A DNA stretch of 64,000 bases from Rhizobiaceae bacterium (GCA_025698895.1 JAILWO010000002.1:868001-932000); one strand, 5' to 3'; shown: positions 24,662 to 33,841, counted from the stretch's first letter. Notes: a model not told the origin generated them from the letters alone. Translations and numbers: made by a program.

Positions 24662-25144
24662 TCAGCCCTTGCGGCGAATGCCGATGGCGCGGCCGGCGCG
24701 CTCGGGAATGGCCAGCGCAGCATGGCCTTGACGCATGGCCCCGACCTTGTCGAGCACGTCGGGCGGCATGGCCGTCACCTTCGGCCCCGCCATGTCGATG
24801 TGGAGGGCCAGAACTTCCGAGGTCGCGGCCAGCCAGCCGTCGACATGGTGGAGTTCCTGGTAGAAGTGGATGCGCTTCTCGTCGTGATCGAGCAGGTGGA
24901 AGGTGCAGGTGACGCGGTGGCCGGCGTGAAGCTCGCGCACGTAGCAGACATGGGCCTCGGCGGTGTAGACCGTCAGCCTGCGGGTGGCGGCATAGTCGGG
25001 ACCCATGCCGAATTCGAGGAAGGCCTGATCGGCACAGCGGTCGAACAGAACGTTGTAGTAGGCCATGTTCATATGGCCGTTGTAATCTGTCCAGGCATCC
25101 TCGACGGCGAGTTCGGACGAGACGAAGGGCGCGGGTGAGGGCAT
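24662..25144 (-). CDS. Hot-dog fold thioesterase
   Basis: A 160-residue acyl-CoA thioesterase-like protein. The hot-dog signature DYNGHMNMAYYNVLFD (about residues 20-35) carries the Asp/Asn-Gly-His-Met catalytic loop; VCYVRELHAGHRVTCTFHL follows. Closest in style to the thioesterase domain associated with carnitine/betaine degradation (betainyl-CoA thioesterase), but the substrate is not certain. It is divergent from the FAD oxidase gene. Confidence 0.82.
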   Translation of the reverse strand: MPSPAPFVSSELAVEDAWTDYNGHMNMAYYNVLFDRCADQAFLEFGMGPDYAATRRLTVYTAEAHVCYVRELHAGHRVTCTFHLLDHDEKRIHFYQELHHVDGWLAATSEVLALHIDMAGPKVTAMPPDVLDKVGAMRQGHAALAIPERAGRAIGIRRKG

Positions 25145-25263
25145 GAGGCAGGTTCCGTTCAGTGCATGTGGCGAACCGGACTGGACATGTCCGGCAGGGC
25201 GGGCAGATTAACGGCACCGGCGCCGGGCACAAGGCGCGGCGAGGACGCAGGGGAGACGACGCG

Positions 25264-26673
25264 ATGGCGATCGAGAAGCTGGCGCGGGTAAACCGCGAGG
25301 AAGAGGGCATCGCAGCCGTGCTCGGCATCCTCAAGCAGCGCTTCGGGGAGCGATTCCAAACCGGGCAGGCGATACGCGAGCAGCACGCCCACACCACAAC
25401 CTACATTCCGCTGCAGCCGCCGGACGGGGTGGCTTTTCCCGAATCGACGCAGGAGGTCGCCGAGATCGTGAGCGCCTGCGCGGCCCATCGCGTACCGGTG
25501 ATCCCCTTCGGGGTGGGAACTTCACTGGAAGGCCATGTCAACGCGCCCGGCGGCGGCATCTCGATCGACATGGGCCGCATGAACAGGGTGCTGGCGGTCC
25601 ATGCCGAGGATCTCGACTGCACGGTGGAGCCCGGCGTGACGCGCGAGCAGCTCAACACCTATCTGCGCGACACCGGCCTTTTCTTCCCGATCGACCCGGG
25701 CGCGAACGCCACGCTGGGCGGCATGGCCGCCACGCGCGCCTCCGGCACCAATGCCGTGCGCTACGGCACCATGCGCGACAACGTGATGGCGCTGACGGCG
25801 GTGATGGCCGACGGACGCATCGTGAGGACGGGGCGGCGGGCACGCAAATCGTCGGCCGGCTACGACCTGACCCGGCTGATCGTGGGTTCGGAAGGGACGC
25901 TCGGCGTCATCACCTCGCTGACGCTGAAGCTCTACGGTATTCCGCAGGCGATCTCGGGCGGGGTTTGTCCGTTCCCGTCGCTGGAAAGGGCCTGCGAGGC
26001 GGTGATCGCCACCATCCAGATGGGGATTCCGGTGGCACGCATCGAGATCGTCAACCAACTGCAAATGAAGGCGATGATCGGCTATTCGCGACTCGACTAT
26101 CCCGAAAGCCCCTGCCTGTTCCTGGAATTCCACGGCTCCGAGGCGGGCGTGGCCGAACAGGCCGGAAGCTTCGGCGAGATCGCGGCCGATCTTGGTGGCG
26201 GGCCGTTCCGCTGGACCGCGGTGGCCGAGGAGCGCGCGGCGCTGTGGAAGGCCCGCCACGACGCCTACTGGTCCTCGCTCACGCTCAGGCCAGGCGCGCG
26301 CGGCCTGTCCACCGACGTGTGCGTGCCGATCTCGCGCCTGGCCGAATGCATCGCCGAGACCGAGGCCGACATCGACCGGATGGGCTTGATCGCGCCGATC
26401 GTCGGCCATGCGGGAGACGGCAATTTTCACGTGCTGGTGCTGATAGACATGGACAGCGCAGAGGAAATCGCCAGGGCGGAGGAGTTCGTGGCCCGGCTGA
26501 ACCGGCGGGCGATCGCGATGGACGGCACCTGCACGGGCGAGCACGGCATAGGCCAGGGCAAGTCGCCCTTCCTCGTGGAGGAGCATGGCGAAGGAGTGGA
26601 GGTGATGAAGGCGGTCAAGGCGGCGCTCGATCCGCTGGGCATCATGAACCCCGGCAAGATCTTTCCGGCATGA
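25264..26673 (+). CDS. FAD-binding oxidase, GlcD/D-lactate dehydrogenase family
   Basis: A 469-residue flavoprotein oxidising a 2-hydroxy acid such as D-lactate or glycolate. The PCMH FAD domain shows VIPFGVGTSLEGHVN and the pyrophosphate-binding NATLGGMAATRASGTNAVRYG, then LTRLIVGSEGTLGVIT. The C-terminal substrate cap ends with GHAGDGNFHVL and GTCTGEHGIGQGK, typical of eukaryote-like mitochondrial DLD and bacterial GlcD. GGGAGAC precedes the ATG. The 242 bases downstream contain a short direct repeat (CAGATGAG twice near 26695-26720) and no gene. Confidence 0.9.
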   Translation: MAIEKLARVNREEEGIAAVLGILKQRFGERFQTGQAIREQHAHTTTYIPLQPPDGVAFPESTQEVAEIVSACAAHRVPVIPFGVGTSLEGHVNAPGGGISIDMGRMNRVLAVHAEDLDCTVEPGVTREQLNTYLRDTGLFFPIDPGANATLGGMAATRASGTNAVRYGTMRDNVMALTAVMADGRIVRTGRRARKSSAGYDLTRLIVGSEGTLGVITSLTLKLYGIPQAISGGVCPFPSLERACEAVIATIQMGIPVARIEIVNQLQMKAMIGYSRLDYPESPCLFLEFHGSEAGVAEQAGSFGEIAADLGGGPFRWTAVAEERAALWKARHDAYWSSLTLRPGARGLSTDVCVPISRLAECIAETEADIDRMGLIAPIVGHAGDGNFHVLVLIDMDSAEEIARAEEFVARLNRRAIAMDGTCTGEHGIGQGKSPFLVEEHGEGVEVMKAVKAALDPLGIMNPGKIFPA

Positions 26674-26915
26674 ACGGGTGTGTACCGATATTCAGATGAG
26701 ACCGGCCGAATTCAGATGAGGCCGACCGACGAATCGTCGAACTCCGCTAGTGCGAGGCCCGTGCATCGGCATGCGTGCCGCGCTTCGGTTGCCGAATGCC
26801 CGCCGTCTGCGACCCGTCCCGATTTGACTCCAGGCCCGGCGGTGAGCATGACGCCACTTTATCGACACGCCGGGTGCGCTATGGTCGTGCCATTGGCGAG
26901 ACAGGCTGAGACCTC

Positions 26916-29900
26916 ATGATCCTGGTCCGGGCTTTCGTCCTCATCGGCGGCCTGATCGTGCTGGCGCTGACAGCGGCGCTGGTGGGGCCGTATTTCGTCG
27001 ACTGGACGGGCTACCGAAACGATTTCGAGCGCGAGGCGAGCCGCATCCTCGGCCGCGAGGTGACGGTCGACGGGAGCGCGACCGCCCGGCTGCTGCCGTT
27101 TCCTTCGGTAACCTTTTCCGACGTGCGGGTGGCGGGGGGACCGGACGGCGAGGCGGCCATGACGGTCGAGCGCTTCTCGATGGACGCCGAACTGGCTCCA
27201 TTCCTGAGCGGCGAGATCCTGATCTTCGACATGCGCCTCGACCGGCCCCGGGCCACCGTGGAGATCGGCGAGGACGGATCGGTCGACTGGACGGCCCGGC
27301 CGCAGGCCCCGATCGGGGCAGACCGCATCACGCTCGAGAACGTCACCGTCACCGACGGCGTCGTGATCGTACGGCACGTGCCGAGCGGACGCAGCCACCG
27401 GGTGACCGCCATCGACGCGACGATCTCGGCGCGGACCCTCGCCGGTCCATGGCGCTTCGACGGCACGGCGGTTCTCGACGGCGTTCCCGCCACGATCTCG
27501 GTCTCGACGGGCACCGCGACGGACGACGGAATGCGGCTCAGGCTGGTCGCGCGTCCACGGGACTATCCGGTGGTGATCGAGACCGACGGCGACGTGACCG
27601 TCACCGACGACGGCACGAAATATGCCGGCCAGTTCCGGCTCAACTCGACCCGCCCCGACGAGGAGGACGAGGCGCGTCAGGCCTCGCGCCTGCCGGACGT
27701 CAGGCTGAGGGGCCTGTTCGAGCTCGACCATGAGCGGCTTCTGGCGCCGGAATATGTGTTCGAGACCGGACCGACCGAGGCGCCCTATACGGCCGAGGGC
27801 GAGGCTTCCCTCGAACTGGGCCAGGAACCGCGCTTCCGCGTCCTCGCCGACGGCGCCCAGTTCCGTTTCGAGGATGACGGGCAGGAACAGGGAGGGCAGT
27901 CGCTCGACACGCGCCTGGAGGCCCTGCGCCGGCTCGTGACGCATATGCCGCGCCCCACGATACCGGGCAGGATTGAGGTGAACCTGCCTGCGATCGTGGC
28001 CGGCGACACCACGATCCGCGACATCGAACTGCGCGCCGAGCCCGCCACGGAGGGATGGACGGTGCGCTCGCTGTCGGCCCAGCTTCCCGGCCGCACCACG
28101 CTGGAGGCGAACGGTCTCCTGCGCACGGGCGGCGACTTCGGCTTCCTCGGGTCGTTGCTGGTCGCGGTCCAGCAGCCCTCGGGCTTCGCCGCCTGGCTGG
28201 CGCGCGACGTCGACGAAGCGATCCGCCGCCTGCCGGCCGCCGGCTTCCTGGCGACGGCCGACATATCCGCCGAGCGCCAGCTTTTCAGCAATCTCGAGAT
28301 CATCCTGGGCGCCTCGCGCTTCAACGGCAGGGTGGAGAGCCTGACGCCCGATGGCGCGCGCCCCTCGCTGCTGGCCGAACTGGACGGCGGCGCGCTCGAC
28401 CTGGAGGGGCTCGCCGCCTTCGCATCGCTGTTCATCGGCGAAAGCGGCCAGGCGCGCATGGGCGAACGCGACGTCGACCTCGAGCTCAAGGCCGGACCTG
28501 TGTCGGCGGTGGGCCTGACGGCCGGCAGCGTCGATGCCGCGCTCCGGCTGCGCGAGGACGCCGTGGAGATCGACCGGCTGACGATCGGCGACTTCGCCGG
28601 GGCCTCGATCAGCGCGACCGGCACGCTTGGCGACCTCGACGGCGCGCGGACCGGGTCGCTCGATGCCTCGCTGGTCGCGCCCGACCTGGAACCGCTGCTC
28701 GCCGAACTGGCCGGGCGCTATTCCGACAGCATGGTGGCGACCGGCCTTCTGGCGCGCGCCGAGGACTTCCCCGAACTGTTCCGCGACGCGCGGATCGACG
28801 TGCAGGCGAAGGCCGAGGATGGGATCGGCGAGGCCGTCACGGTCGCCGTGAAGGGCGAGACCGGCGACATGCGCTTTACCCTGAACGCGTCGGCGCCGCT
28901 GTTTGCCGACAGGATCGGCGACGCGCCGGTGTCGCTCGCGCTTTCGGCCGAAAGCGACGACGTGGCCTCGATGCTGGCGCTCTACGGACTTCCCGCCCTT
29001 CCGCTCGAACTGGCGGGGCAGACCAGCACGGTGCTGACGGCGCGGGGCTCGCTCGAGGACGGGCTTCGCACGCGGCTCATCCTCAGCGGCGAGGAGGCGG
29101 ACGCCGCCTTCGACGGCACGGTGCGCCATGTCGACGGGGCGACGACACTGAGCGGCAATGCCTCGCTCGAGGCCGAGGACATCGAACCCTGGCTGACGAC
29201 CACCGGCATGTCGCTGCCCGGCATGGGGCTGGGGACGCCCGTCAAGCTGGCGGCCAAGGCCGATTTCGAGGACGGCGTCGTGGTCTTCTCCGGCCTGTCG
29301 GGCGAGGTTGCGGGTGTAAGCCTGAACGGCGACGTCAATGGCAGCCTGGCGTCCGGCCGGCCGCATATGACCGGCGCGCTGCAGCTTGGCGCGCTCGACC
29401 TGGCGCTGCCGGCCGCCATGGTGCTGGGCGAGGGCGTGCTCGGCGAGGCGGCGCGGCTGAACGAGACCGAGGCTGCGTTCGATGCCGGCACCGAGCCGCC
29501 CTTCACGGCCGACATGAATGTCGCGACGGACTCGCTGATGATCGGCCAAGCGGCGGAATTCACCGACGCGCGGTTCGACATCGCACTGGAGGAGCAAGGG
29601 CTGCGCGTCGCCGAGCTGCGGGCGGACTGGCGCGGCGGCGCGCTTTCGGGCCTGGTGGAACTGCGCAACTCCGGCGGCAGCGGGCTGGTGTCGGCGCAGC
29701 TATCGCTGGCGGACGCAGACCTTTCGGCGCTGTTTCCCGACGGCGGCGTGTCGGGGACCGGCGATCTCGGGCTCACGGTCACCGCCAACGGCAAGTCGAT
29801 CTCGGGCCTGGCCGCCTCGCTCGGCGGATCGGGCACGGCATCCCTGCGAAGCCTGACGGTGGAGGGGATCGATCCCGGCGCCTTCGACGCCCTGATCGCC

Positions 29901-30782
29901 TCGGCCGACCGCGTCGGGCGTGACATCGACGCCGAGGCGGTGGCCGACTTCGCGCCCGAGATCATCGCGCGGGGGCGTTTCGAGGCCGGCGAGGCCGATC
30001 TCGCGGTTGCGATCGCCAACGGCGTGATGCGCGCGCCGCCGGTCCGGCTTACGACCGAGGGCGCGGCCATGACGGTGGAAGGGCGTATCGACGCATCGAC
30101 AGGCGTGGCGAGCGTGACAGGCGAAATAGTCTACGAGCCGGGCAAGGAAGCGATCGCCGGCGCGACACCGGCGGTCGAGTTCACCGCCCGGGGCTGGCCG
30201 GGTTCGATGGAGGTCAGCTACGACACCGGCCGCATGGCGCAGTTCCTGACCCAGCGCGCGCTGGAGATCGAGCAGGCGCGGGTGGAGGCCATGCAGATGG
30301 CGCTACTGGAAAAGCAGCGGCTTCGCCGCGAGGTCGCCTACTACGCCGAGCGCGCCAGGGTGCGCGCCGCGCTGGAGGAAGAGCGCTTGCGGCTGGAACG
30401 CGAGCGGAGGCTGCGCGAGGAAGAACGGCAGCGACGCGAGGCCGAAGAAGCGGAAGAGGAGCCCATCCAGGCCGAGGAGGAGGCGAGGCGCCGCGCTGAA
30501 GAGGAGGCCGCGCGCGCCGCGCGGGACGACGCCGAACCGGCGCCGCCGGACGAAGAGCCCGCGCCGGCGCCGGCCGCTCCGGACGCCTCGTCCGGGACGG
30601 GAAGCCGGGGTGATGTGATCGAGCGCCGGCCGCTCCCGGGGGCTTCCGGCAGCCTGCCGGGCGTCTCCAACGATCCCGTCGTTTCCGGGTCGAGCCGGGA
30701 ACAGGAGCGCACGCCGCGCGAGCCCGACTCTATCTTCCAGTCTATCGACACGCTGCTCAAGGAGATCGCGCCGGGTCAGTGA
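26916..30782 (+). CDS. AsmA family inner-membrane protein
   Basis: A very large (1288 residues) AsmA-like protein. One N-terminal membrane anchor (LIGGLIVLALTAALVGPYFV) is followed by DWTGYRNDFEREASRILGRE, the AsmA start. A long beta-rich body of the AsmA/repeating-beta-groove type, proposed to carry lipids across the periplasm, continues to about residue 1100. Past that comes an Arg/Glu-rich coiled coil (about 1110-1200) and a Pro/Ala/Ser tail absent from short AsmA proteins. It is a single gene with its 3' end overlapping the convergent ribbon-helix-helix gene by 26 bases. Confidence 0.9.
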   Translation: MILVRAFVLIGGLIVLALTAALVGPYFVDWTGYRNDFEREASRILGREVTVDGSATARLLPFPSVTFSDVRVAGGPDGEAAMTVERFSMDAELAPFLSGEILIFDMRLDRPRATVEIGEDGSVDWTARPQAPIGADRITLENVTVTDGVVIVRHVPSGRSHRVTAIDATISARTLAGPWRFDGTAVLDGVPATISVSTGTATDDGMRLRLVARPRDYPVVIETDGDVTVTDDGTKYAGQFRLNSTRPDEEDEARQASRLPDVRLRGLFELDHERLLAPEYVFETGPTEAPYTAEGEASLELGQEPRFRVLADGAQFRFEDDGQEQGGQSLDTRLEALRRLVTHMPRPTIPGRIEVNLPAIVAGDTTIRDIELRAEPATEGWTVRSLSAQLPGRTTLEANGLLRTGGDFGFLGSLLVAVQQPSGFAAWLARDVDEAIRRLPAAGFLATADISAERQLFSNLEIILGASRFNGRVESLTPDGARPSLLAELDGGALDLEGLAAFASLFIGESGQARMGERDVDLELKAGPVSAVGLTAGSVDAALRLREDAVEIDRLTIGDFAGASISATGTLGDLDGARTGSLDASLVAPDLEPLLAELAGRYSDSMVATGLLARAEDFPELFRDARIDVQAKAEDGIGEAVTVAVKGETGDMRFTLNASAPLFADRIGDAPVSLALSAESDDVASMLALYGLPALPLELAGQTSTVLTARGSLEDGLRTRLILSGEEADAAFDGTVRHVDGATTLSGNASLEAEDIEPWLTTTGMSLPGMGLGTPVKLAAKADFEDGVVVFSGLSGEVAGVSLNGDVNGSLASGRPHMTGALQLGALDLALPAAMVLGEGVLGEAARLNETEAAFDAGTEPPFTADMNVATDSLMIGQAAEFTDARFDIALEEQGLRVAELRADWRGGALSGLVELRNSGGSGLVSAQLSLADADLSALFPDGGVSGTGDLGLTVTANGKSISGLAASLGGSGTASLRSLTVEGIDPGAFDALIASADRVGRDIDAEAVADFAPEIIARGRFEAGEADLAVAIANGVMRAPPVRLTTEGAAMTVEGRIDASTGVASVTGEIVYEPGKEAIAGATPAVEFTARGWPGSMEVSYDTGRMAQFLTQRALEIEQARVEAMQMALLEKQRLRREVAYYAERARVRAALEEERLRLERERRLREEERQRREAEEAEEEPIQAEEEARRRAEEEAARAARDDAEPAPPDEEPAPAPAAPDASSGTGSRGDVIERRPLPGASGSLPGVSNDPVVSGSSREQERTPREPDSIFQSIDTLLKEIAPGQ

Positions 30783-31002
30783 CACCGGCCGCCGCCTTCA
30801 GTTCCTCCAGGATGAAGAGCCGGATGGCGCTCGACAGGTTGACGCCGGGCGGCCGGTCGCCGTCGATCCGCGCCACGAGGGCCGCGACCGCGATGCCACG
30901 CATATCCGCGATCCGCCTGAGTTCGGCCTGGAAGGCCGCTTCGAGCGAATAGGAGGTGCGGTGGCCGCCGATCGTCACCGATCGCTTGACCAGGCCGCTC
31001 AT
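30757..31002 (-). CDS. Ribbon-helix-helix domain protein
   Basis: An 81-residue protein (SGLVKRSVTIGGHRTSYSLE at the start, then FQAELRRIADMRGIAVAALV) that matches the RHH-type proteins typically encoded after sspB in Rhizobiales. A beta strand with alternating residues precedes the helices. It overlaps the DUF4169 gene by ATGA and the end of the asmA gene by 26 bases. It probably binds DNA, but its target is unknown. Confidence 0.83.
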   Translation of the reverse strand: MSGLVKRSVTIGGHRTSYSLEAAFQAELRRIADMRGIAVAALVARIDGDRPPGVNLSSAIRLFILEELKAAAGVTDPARSP

Positions 31003-31196
31003 CGGTCCGCGTCGTCGCCGGGCCGTTCGCGCCGGTGGCCGTCGAGGGCGCGGCTGCCGGCGGCCCGTTCGGCCGCCGCCTTGACGCGCTCGACCCTGGT
31101 CAGGCCGTGCGCGATCCGGTTGCGCTCGGCGTCCGCCTCGCGTTCGGCTCGTGCCCTGGCCTTGCGGGCCATGCGCAGATTGACGATCTCGGCCAT
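30999..31196 (-). CDS. DUF4169 family protein
   Basis: A 65-residue basic, helical protein beginning MAEIVNLRMARKARARAERE and ending near ALDGHRRERP, which is the DUF4169 pattern. Its function is unknown. The middle gene of sspB-DUF4169-RHH, it starts 11 bases after sspB and overlaps the next by four bases. A GTG one codon earlier (31199) is possible. Confidence 0.85.
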   Translation of the reverse strand: MAEIVNLRMARKARARAEREADAERNRIAHGLTRVERVKAAAERAAGSRALDGHRRERPGDDADR

Positions 31197-31207
31197 CACC
31201 CCGCGGC

Positions 31208-31777
31208 TCAGCGCTTGCGGAAGGAGTCCAGCGAGACAACCTCGCCGCTCTTGGCGGGTTCGGTGCCGGCATCGCTCTTCGCGTCAGCCTTGGCTGCATC
31301 CTTCCTGGCGGCGGGCTTCTTGCGCGGCTCGTCCGCGCTCTCGACCGGCTTGACCGCGACCGGGGCCGGCGGCGCAGCCGCCGGCAGCGTGGCGATCTCG
31401 GCGCCGGGCGCGGCCTCATCCGGCTTGACGTCGAACTCGAGCTCGAAATTCACCGACGGGTCGTAGAAGCCGCGCACCGCGGAGAAGGGAATCTCCAGCT
31501 TCTCGGGGACGTCCGAGAAGGACAGCGTCACCTCAAAGCCGGTCTCGGTCACCTTCAGGTCCCAGTACTGGTACTGGAGCACGATCGTCATCTGCTCTGG
31601 GTAGCGCTCGCGCAGCCGCGTGGAGATGCGCACGCCCGGCGCGCCGGTGAGGAAGGTGATGAAGAAATGATGGTTGCCTGGCAGACCGGCGCGCGCCACC
31701 TCGGCCAGAACCTTGCGCATGACACCGCGCAACGCCTCCTGGGCGAGTATGTCGTAGCGGATCTGGTCGTCGGTCAT
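31208..31777 (-). CDS. sspB: SspB-like ClpXP protease adaptor
   Basis: A 189-residue alphaproteobacterial SspB. The tag-binding domain (about residues 1-115) shows HHFFITFLTGAPGVRIS, MTIVLQYQYWDLKV and FSAVRGFYDPSVNFELEF. A Pro/Ala/Lys-rich linker follows, and the ClpX-docking XB motif closes the protein (VVSLDSFRKR). SspB delivers ssrA-tagged peptides to ClpXP. The tmRNA gene that makes those tags is only about 740 bases away on the same strand. Confidence 0.93.
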   Translation of the reverse strand: MTDDQIRYDILAQEALRGVMRKVLAEVARAGLPGNHHFFITFLTGAPGVRISTRLRERYPEQMTIVLQYQYWDLKVTETGFEVTLSFSDVPEKLEIPFSAVRGFYDPSVNFELEFDVKPDEAAPGAEIATLPAAAPPAPVAVKPVESADEPRKKPAARKDAAKADAKSDAGTEPAKSGEVVSLDSFRKR

Positions 31778-31852
31778 GGCGGGTTTCGCACGAGTCTGTC
31801 GCCTATGATGTAGTGAACTGGCGGGTCCGCGTAAACCGGATAAAGGCCCAAC

Positions 31853-32413
31853 TCAGCCCCGGATCGGGCGGTGGGCGCGGTCGAGCACGAAATCGGCGCG
31901 CCGCGCGGCGGTCGAGAGCGGCAATTCAACGATATCATAACCGAGTTCACGCCAGGCTGCGGTGACGGCGTGGAAGGTCGCCCTTGCCAGGGTCTCGTCC
32001 TGGCGCCGCTCCGCGTCGGTGACGTAGATGTCCGCCCAGAAGGGTGCCGCGAACACCGTCCGGGCGTAGCGGAAGCGCGACGCCGCCCGAAGCATCTGCG
32101 AAGGCACGGCAAGCCCCTCGAGCCTGAGATAGCCGATCGTGTCGGCAATGCCCCGGTCGAAGAAGACAGGCCCGCCCAGTTTGGCGGCATCGCGCCAGGA
32201 GACCAGCTCGCGCTCGAACATGAGCCGTGCGAAGGCTTCCCGCTCGAGCCAGGGCAGGGCCGATCCGCCGGCTTCGATCTGTTCGCGGATGACGGCGCGT
32301 CCGGATTCCTCTGAGACGTTCACGCCGCGCCGGGCAAGCTCGCCGATCAGCGTGGTCTTGCCGCTGCCGGGACCGCCGGTCAGTACGAAGAAATTGTCGG
32401 AGGGGACGGCCAC
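31853..32413 (-). CDS. AAA/P-loop ATPase, NadR/Ttd14-like small kinase
   Basis: A 186-residue P-loop protein: Walker A FVLTGGPGSGKTTLIGEL (about residues 9-26), then NVSEESGRAVIREQ, and the Walker B-like PVFFDRGIADTIGYL. It belongs to the small AAA_28-type ATPase group often annotated as predicted ATPase. The substrate is unknown. Confidence 0.8.
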   Translation of the reverse strand: MAVPSDNFFVLTGGPGSGKTTLIGELARRGVNVSEESGRAVIREQIEAGGSALPWLEREAFARLMFERELVSWRDAAKLGGPVFFDRGIADTIGYLRLEGLAVPSQMLRAASRFRYARTVFAAPFWADIYVTDAERRQDETLARATFHAVTAAWRELGYDIVELPLSTAARRADFVLDRAHRPIRG

Positions 32414-32520
32414 GAAACGGCTCCTCGAAGGCGTGCGGGGAACGCTCGCGGCGTGCCGTCGGGCGCGCCCGCAAGAGCGGCGGAAAACGTCGTGGGATGT
32501 GGGGGAGGGGAGAGAGAAGT

Positions 32521-32840
32521 GGAGGTTTCTGTTGCCAGGTACCTCCGGACCCCGCCTGAAGGTGCTAACCGACAGGACTTGATTCGAGACTATCGCGCCG
32601 CATTACGCAGCGAGACGTGCCTCAGCATAGTTGTCGTTGGCAACTATAAGGTTAGCCCGATAACGGTGGTACAATGCCGGGCAAAAGTCCGATCTTTACA
32701 CCCTCGTCGATCCTGTTTCGCCCCCATCAGAACCCGCCCGGACATGCCGCGGCGGGTTTTGGTGGAGGCGCCGGGTACCGCCCCCGGGTCCGAATGGCTT
32801 ATTGCATCGGCCGTTTATTGCCATAGTCAGTCAAGCTGAC
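32521..32840 (-). ncRNA. ssrA: tmRNA, circularly permuted two-piece alphaproteobacterial type
   Basis: Read on the minus strand. The acceptor piece comes first (from about 32840) and ends in CGCCTCC-A-CCA at 32760, with CCA encoded. A 34-base intervening stem-loop (AACCCGCC/GGCGGGTT, 32726-32759) is removed. The coding piece then starts GGGGGCGAAACAGGATCGAC at 32725; GGGGGCG pairs with CGCCTCC to form the acceptor stem. The tag frame is 32641-32603 and encodes ANDNYAEARLAA then TAA. The 3' end is set at the final hairpin (GGAGGT...ACCTCC, near 32521). Both ends are approximate. It rescues stalled ribosomes; SspB and ClpA, also in this window, act on the tagged products. Confidence 0.93.
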
Positions 32841-32846
32841 GGGGCG

Positions 32847-32875
32847 AATATAGGGTCTGAAGGCCGCCTTTGGAA
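32847..32875 (-). promoter_or_regulatory. Probable ssrA promoter
   Basis: On the minus strand TTCCAA (32875-32870) and TATATT (32852-32847) are 17 bases apart, which would start transcription near 32840, just before the acceptor piece. Confidence 0.5.
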
Positions 32876-32953
32876 GGGGCCCGGCGTTCAGGTTCCTGTC
32901 CTAATTGGCAATGGCCTTTACTCGCCGCCCGGATATGGTATCGCAGGACCGGC

Positions 32954-33029
32954 GCCCTTGTAGCTCAGTTGGTAGAGCATCTGATTTGTAATCAGAGGGT
33001 CGGCGGTTCGAGTCCGTCCGGGGGCACCA
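32954..33029 (+). tRNA. tRNA-Thr (anticodon TGT)
   Basis: A 76-base cloverleaf with encoded CCA. Acceptor GCCCTTG pairs with CGGGGGC (two G-U pairs), the D arm contains AGCTCAGTTGGTAGAGC, and the anticodon stem TCTGA/TCAGA holds loop TTTGTAA (anticodon TGT, reads ACA). The T arm is GGCGG-TTCGAGT-CCGTC, followed by discriminator A and CCA at 33027-33029. Confidence 0.97.
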
Positions 33030-33061
33030 TGCAAAACGCGGCCGCAGCGGAACCTCACTCG

Positions 33062-33739
33062 ATGGCCCGCTTCCTCATCATAGACGACCATCCGCTGTTT
33101 CGCGAAGCATTGCAGGCGACGGTGAGCACGGCCTATCCGCAGGCCGAGACGGTCGAGGCCCGGACGCTGGACGAAGGGCTGGCGCTGCTCGACGACGACG
33201 AGGCTTTCGATCTGGCGCTGCTCGACCTCAACCTGCCTGGCATCCAGGGCTTCGAGGGGTTGCTGCAGATCAGGACCCGCCATCCGCGCCTGCCGGTGGT
33301 GGTGGTTTCGGGGCATGAGGACGCGCGCATTATCTCGGAGGTCCTGTCCTATGGCGCGGCGGGGTTCATTCCCAAGTCGGCCCGGCGCTCCGAACTCGCC
33401 GCCGCGCTCGGCGAGGTCATGGACGGCTTGATCTACGTTCCCGAAAGCTACCAGCCGCAAGCAGTCGCCGCCGAGGACGAGGACCGCGCCGAACTGGTGC
33501 GCAGGCTTTCGACGCTGACGCCGCAGCAGCTTCGCGTGCTGCAGATGCTGCGTCAGGGACTGCTCAACAAGCAGATCGCTTACGAACTCCAGGTCGGGGA
33601 GACGACCGTGAAGGCGCATGTCTCCGAAATCCTGCGCAAGCTCAATGTCTACAGCCGCACCCAGGCGGTGATCGAGGTGACCAAGCTCGACAATGCCGAC
33701 CTGTTCCGCGAGGTCGACGCCTTCCCGGCGAAGGGCTGA
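33062..33739 (+). CDS. LuxR/NarL family response regulator
   Basis: A 225-residue regulator. The receiver has LIIDDHPLFREAL, phospho-acceptor Asp55 (ALLDLNLPG) and Lys105 (GFIPKSARRS). The LuxR helix-turn-helix is at about 158-205 (LTPQQLRVLQMLRQGLLNKQ and VKAHVSEILRKLNVYSRTQ). I start it at 33062; an in-frame ATG at 33029 would use the last A of the tRNA CCA end. Likely phosphorylated by the hybrid kinase at 34436-35779, forming a FIST/kinase/regulator set. Confidence 0.9.
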   Translation: MARFLIIDDHPLFREALQATVSTAYPQAETVEARTLDEGLALLDDDEAFDLALLDLNLPGIQGFEGLLQIRTRHPRLPVVVVSGHEDARIISEVLSYGAAGFIPKSARRSELAAALGEVMDGLIYVPESYQPQAVAAEDEDRAELVRRLSTLTPQQLRVLQMLRQGLLNKQIAYELQVGETTVKAHVSEILRKLNVYSRTQAVIEVTKLDNADLFREVDAFPAKG

Positions 33740-33841
33740 GACCGTGTGACAGCGGCCGCCGGAGCCGATTTCCCGCGCTTCGGGGGGTCATGGATCTTAT
33801 ATGCCGGCGACCATATCGGCCGCCTGCCGCGGATCGATGCC

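Noticed and set aside
26859-29597. Long open frame (over 900 codons) on the minus strand opposite the AsmA gene
   Set aside because: It is a shadow of high-GC codon use: His/Arg/Gly-rich composition, no domain, wholly antisense to a gene with a clear family match.
32870-33061. N-terminal extension of the LuxR regulator upstream through the tRNA gene
   Set aside because: Translation would read through the entire tRNA-Thr gene; the receiver domain starts properly at 33062.
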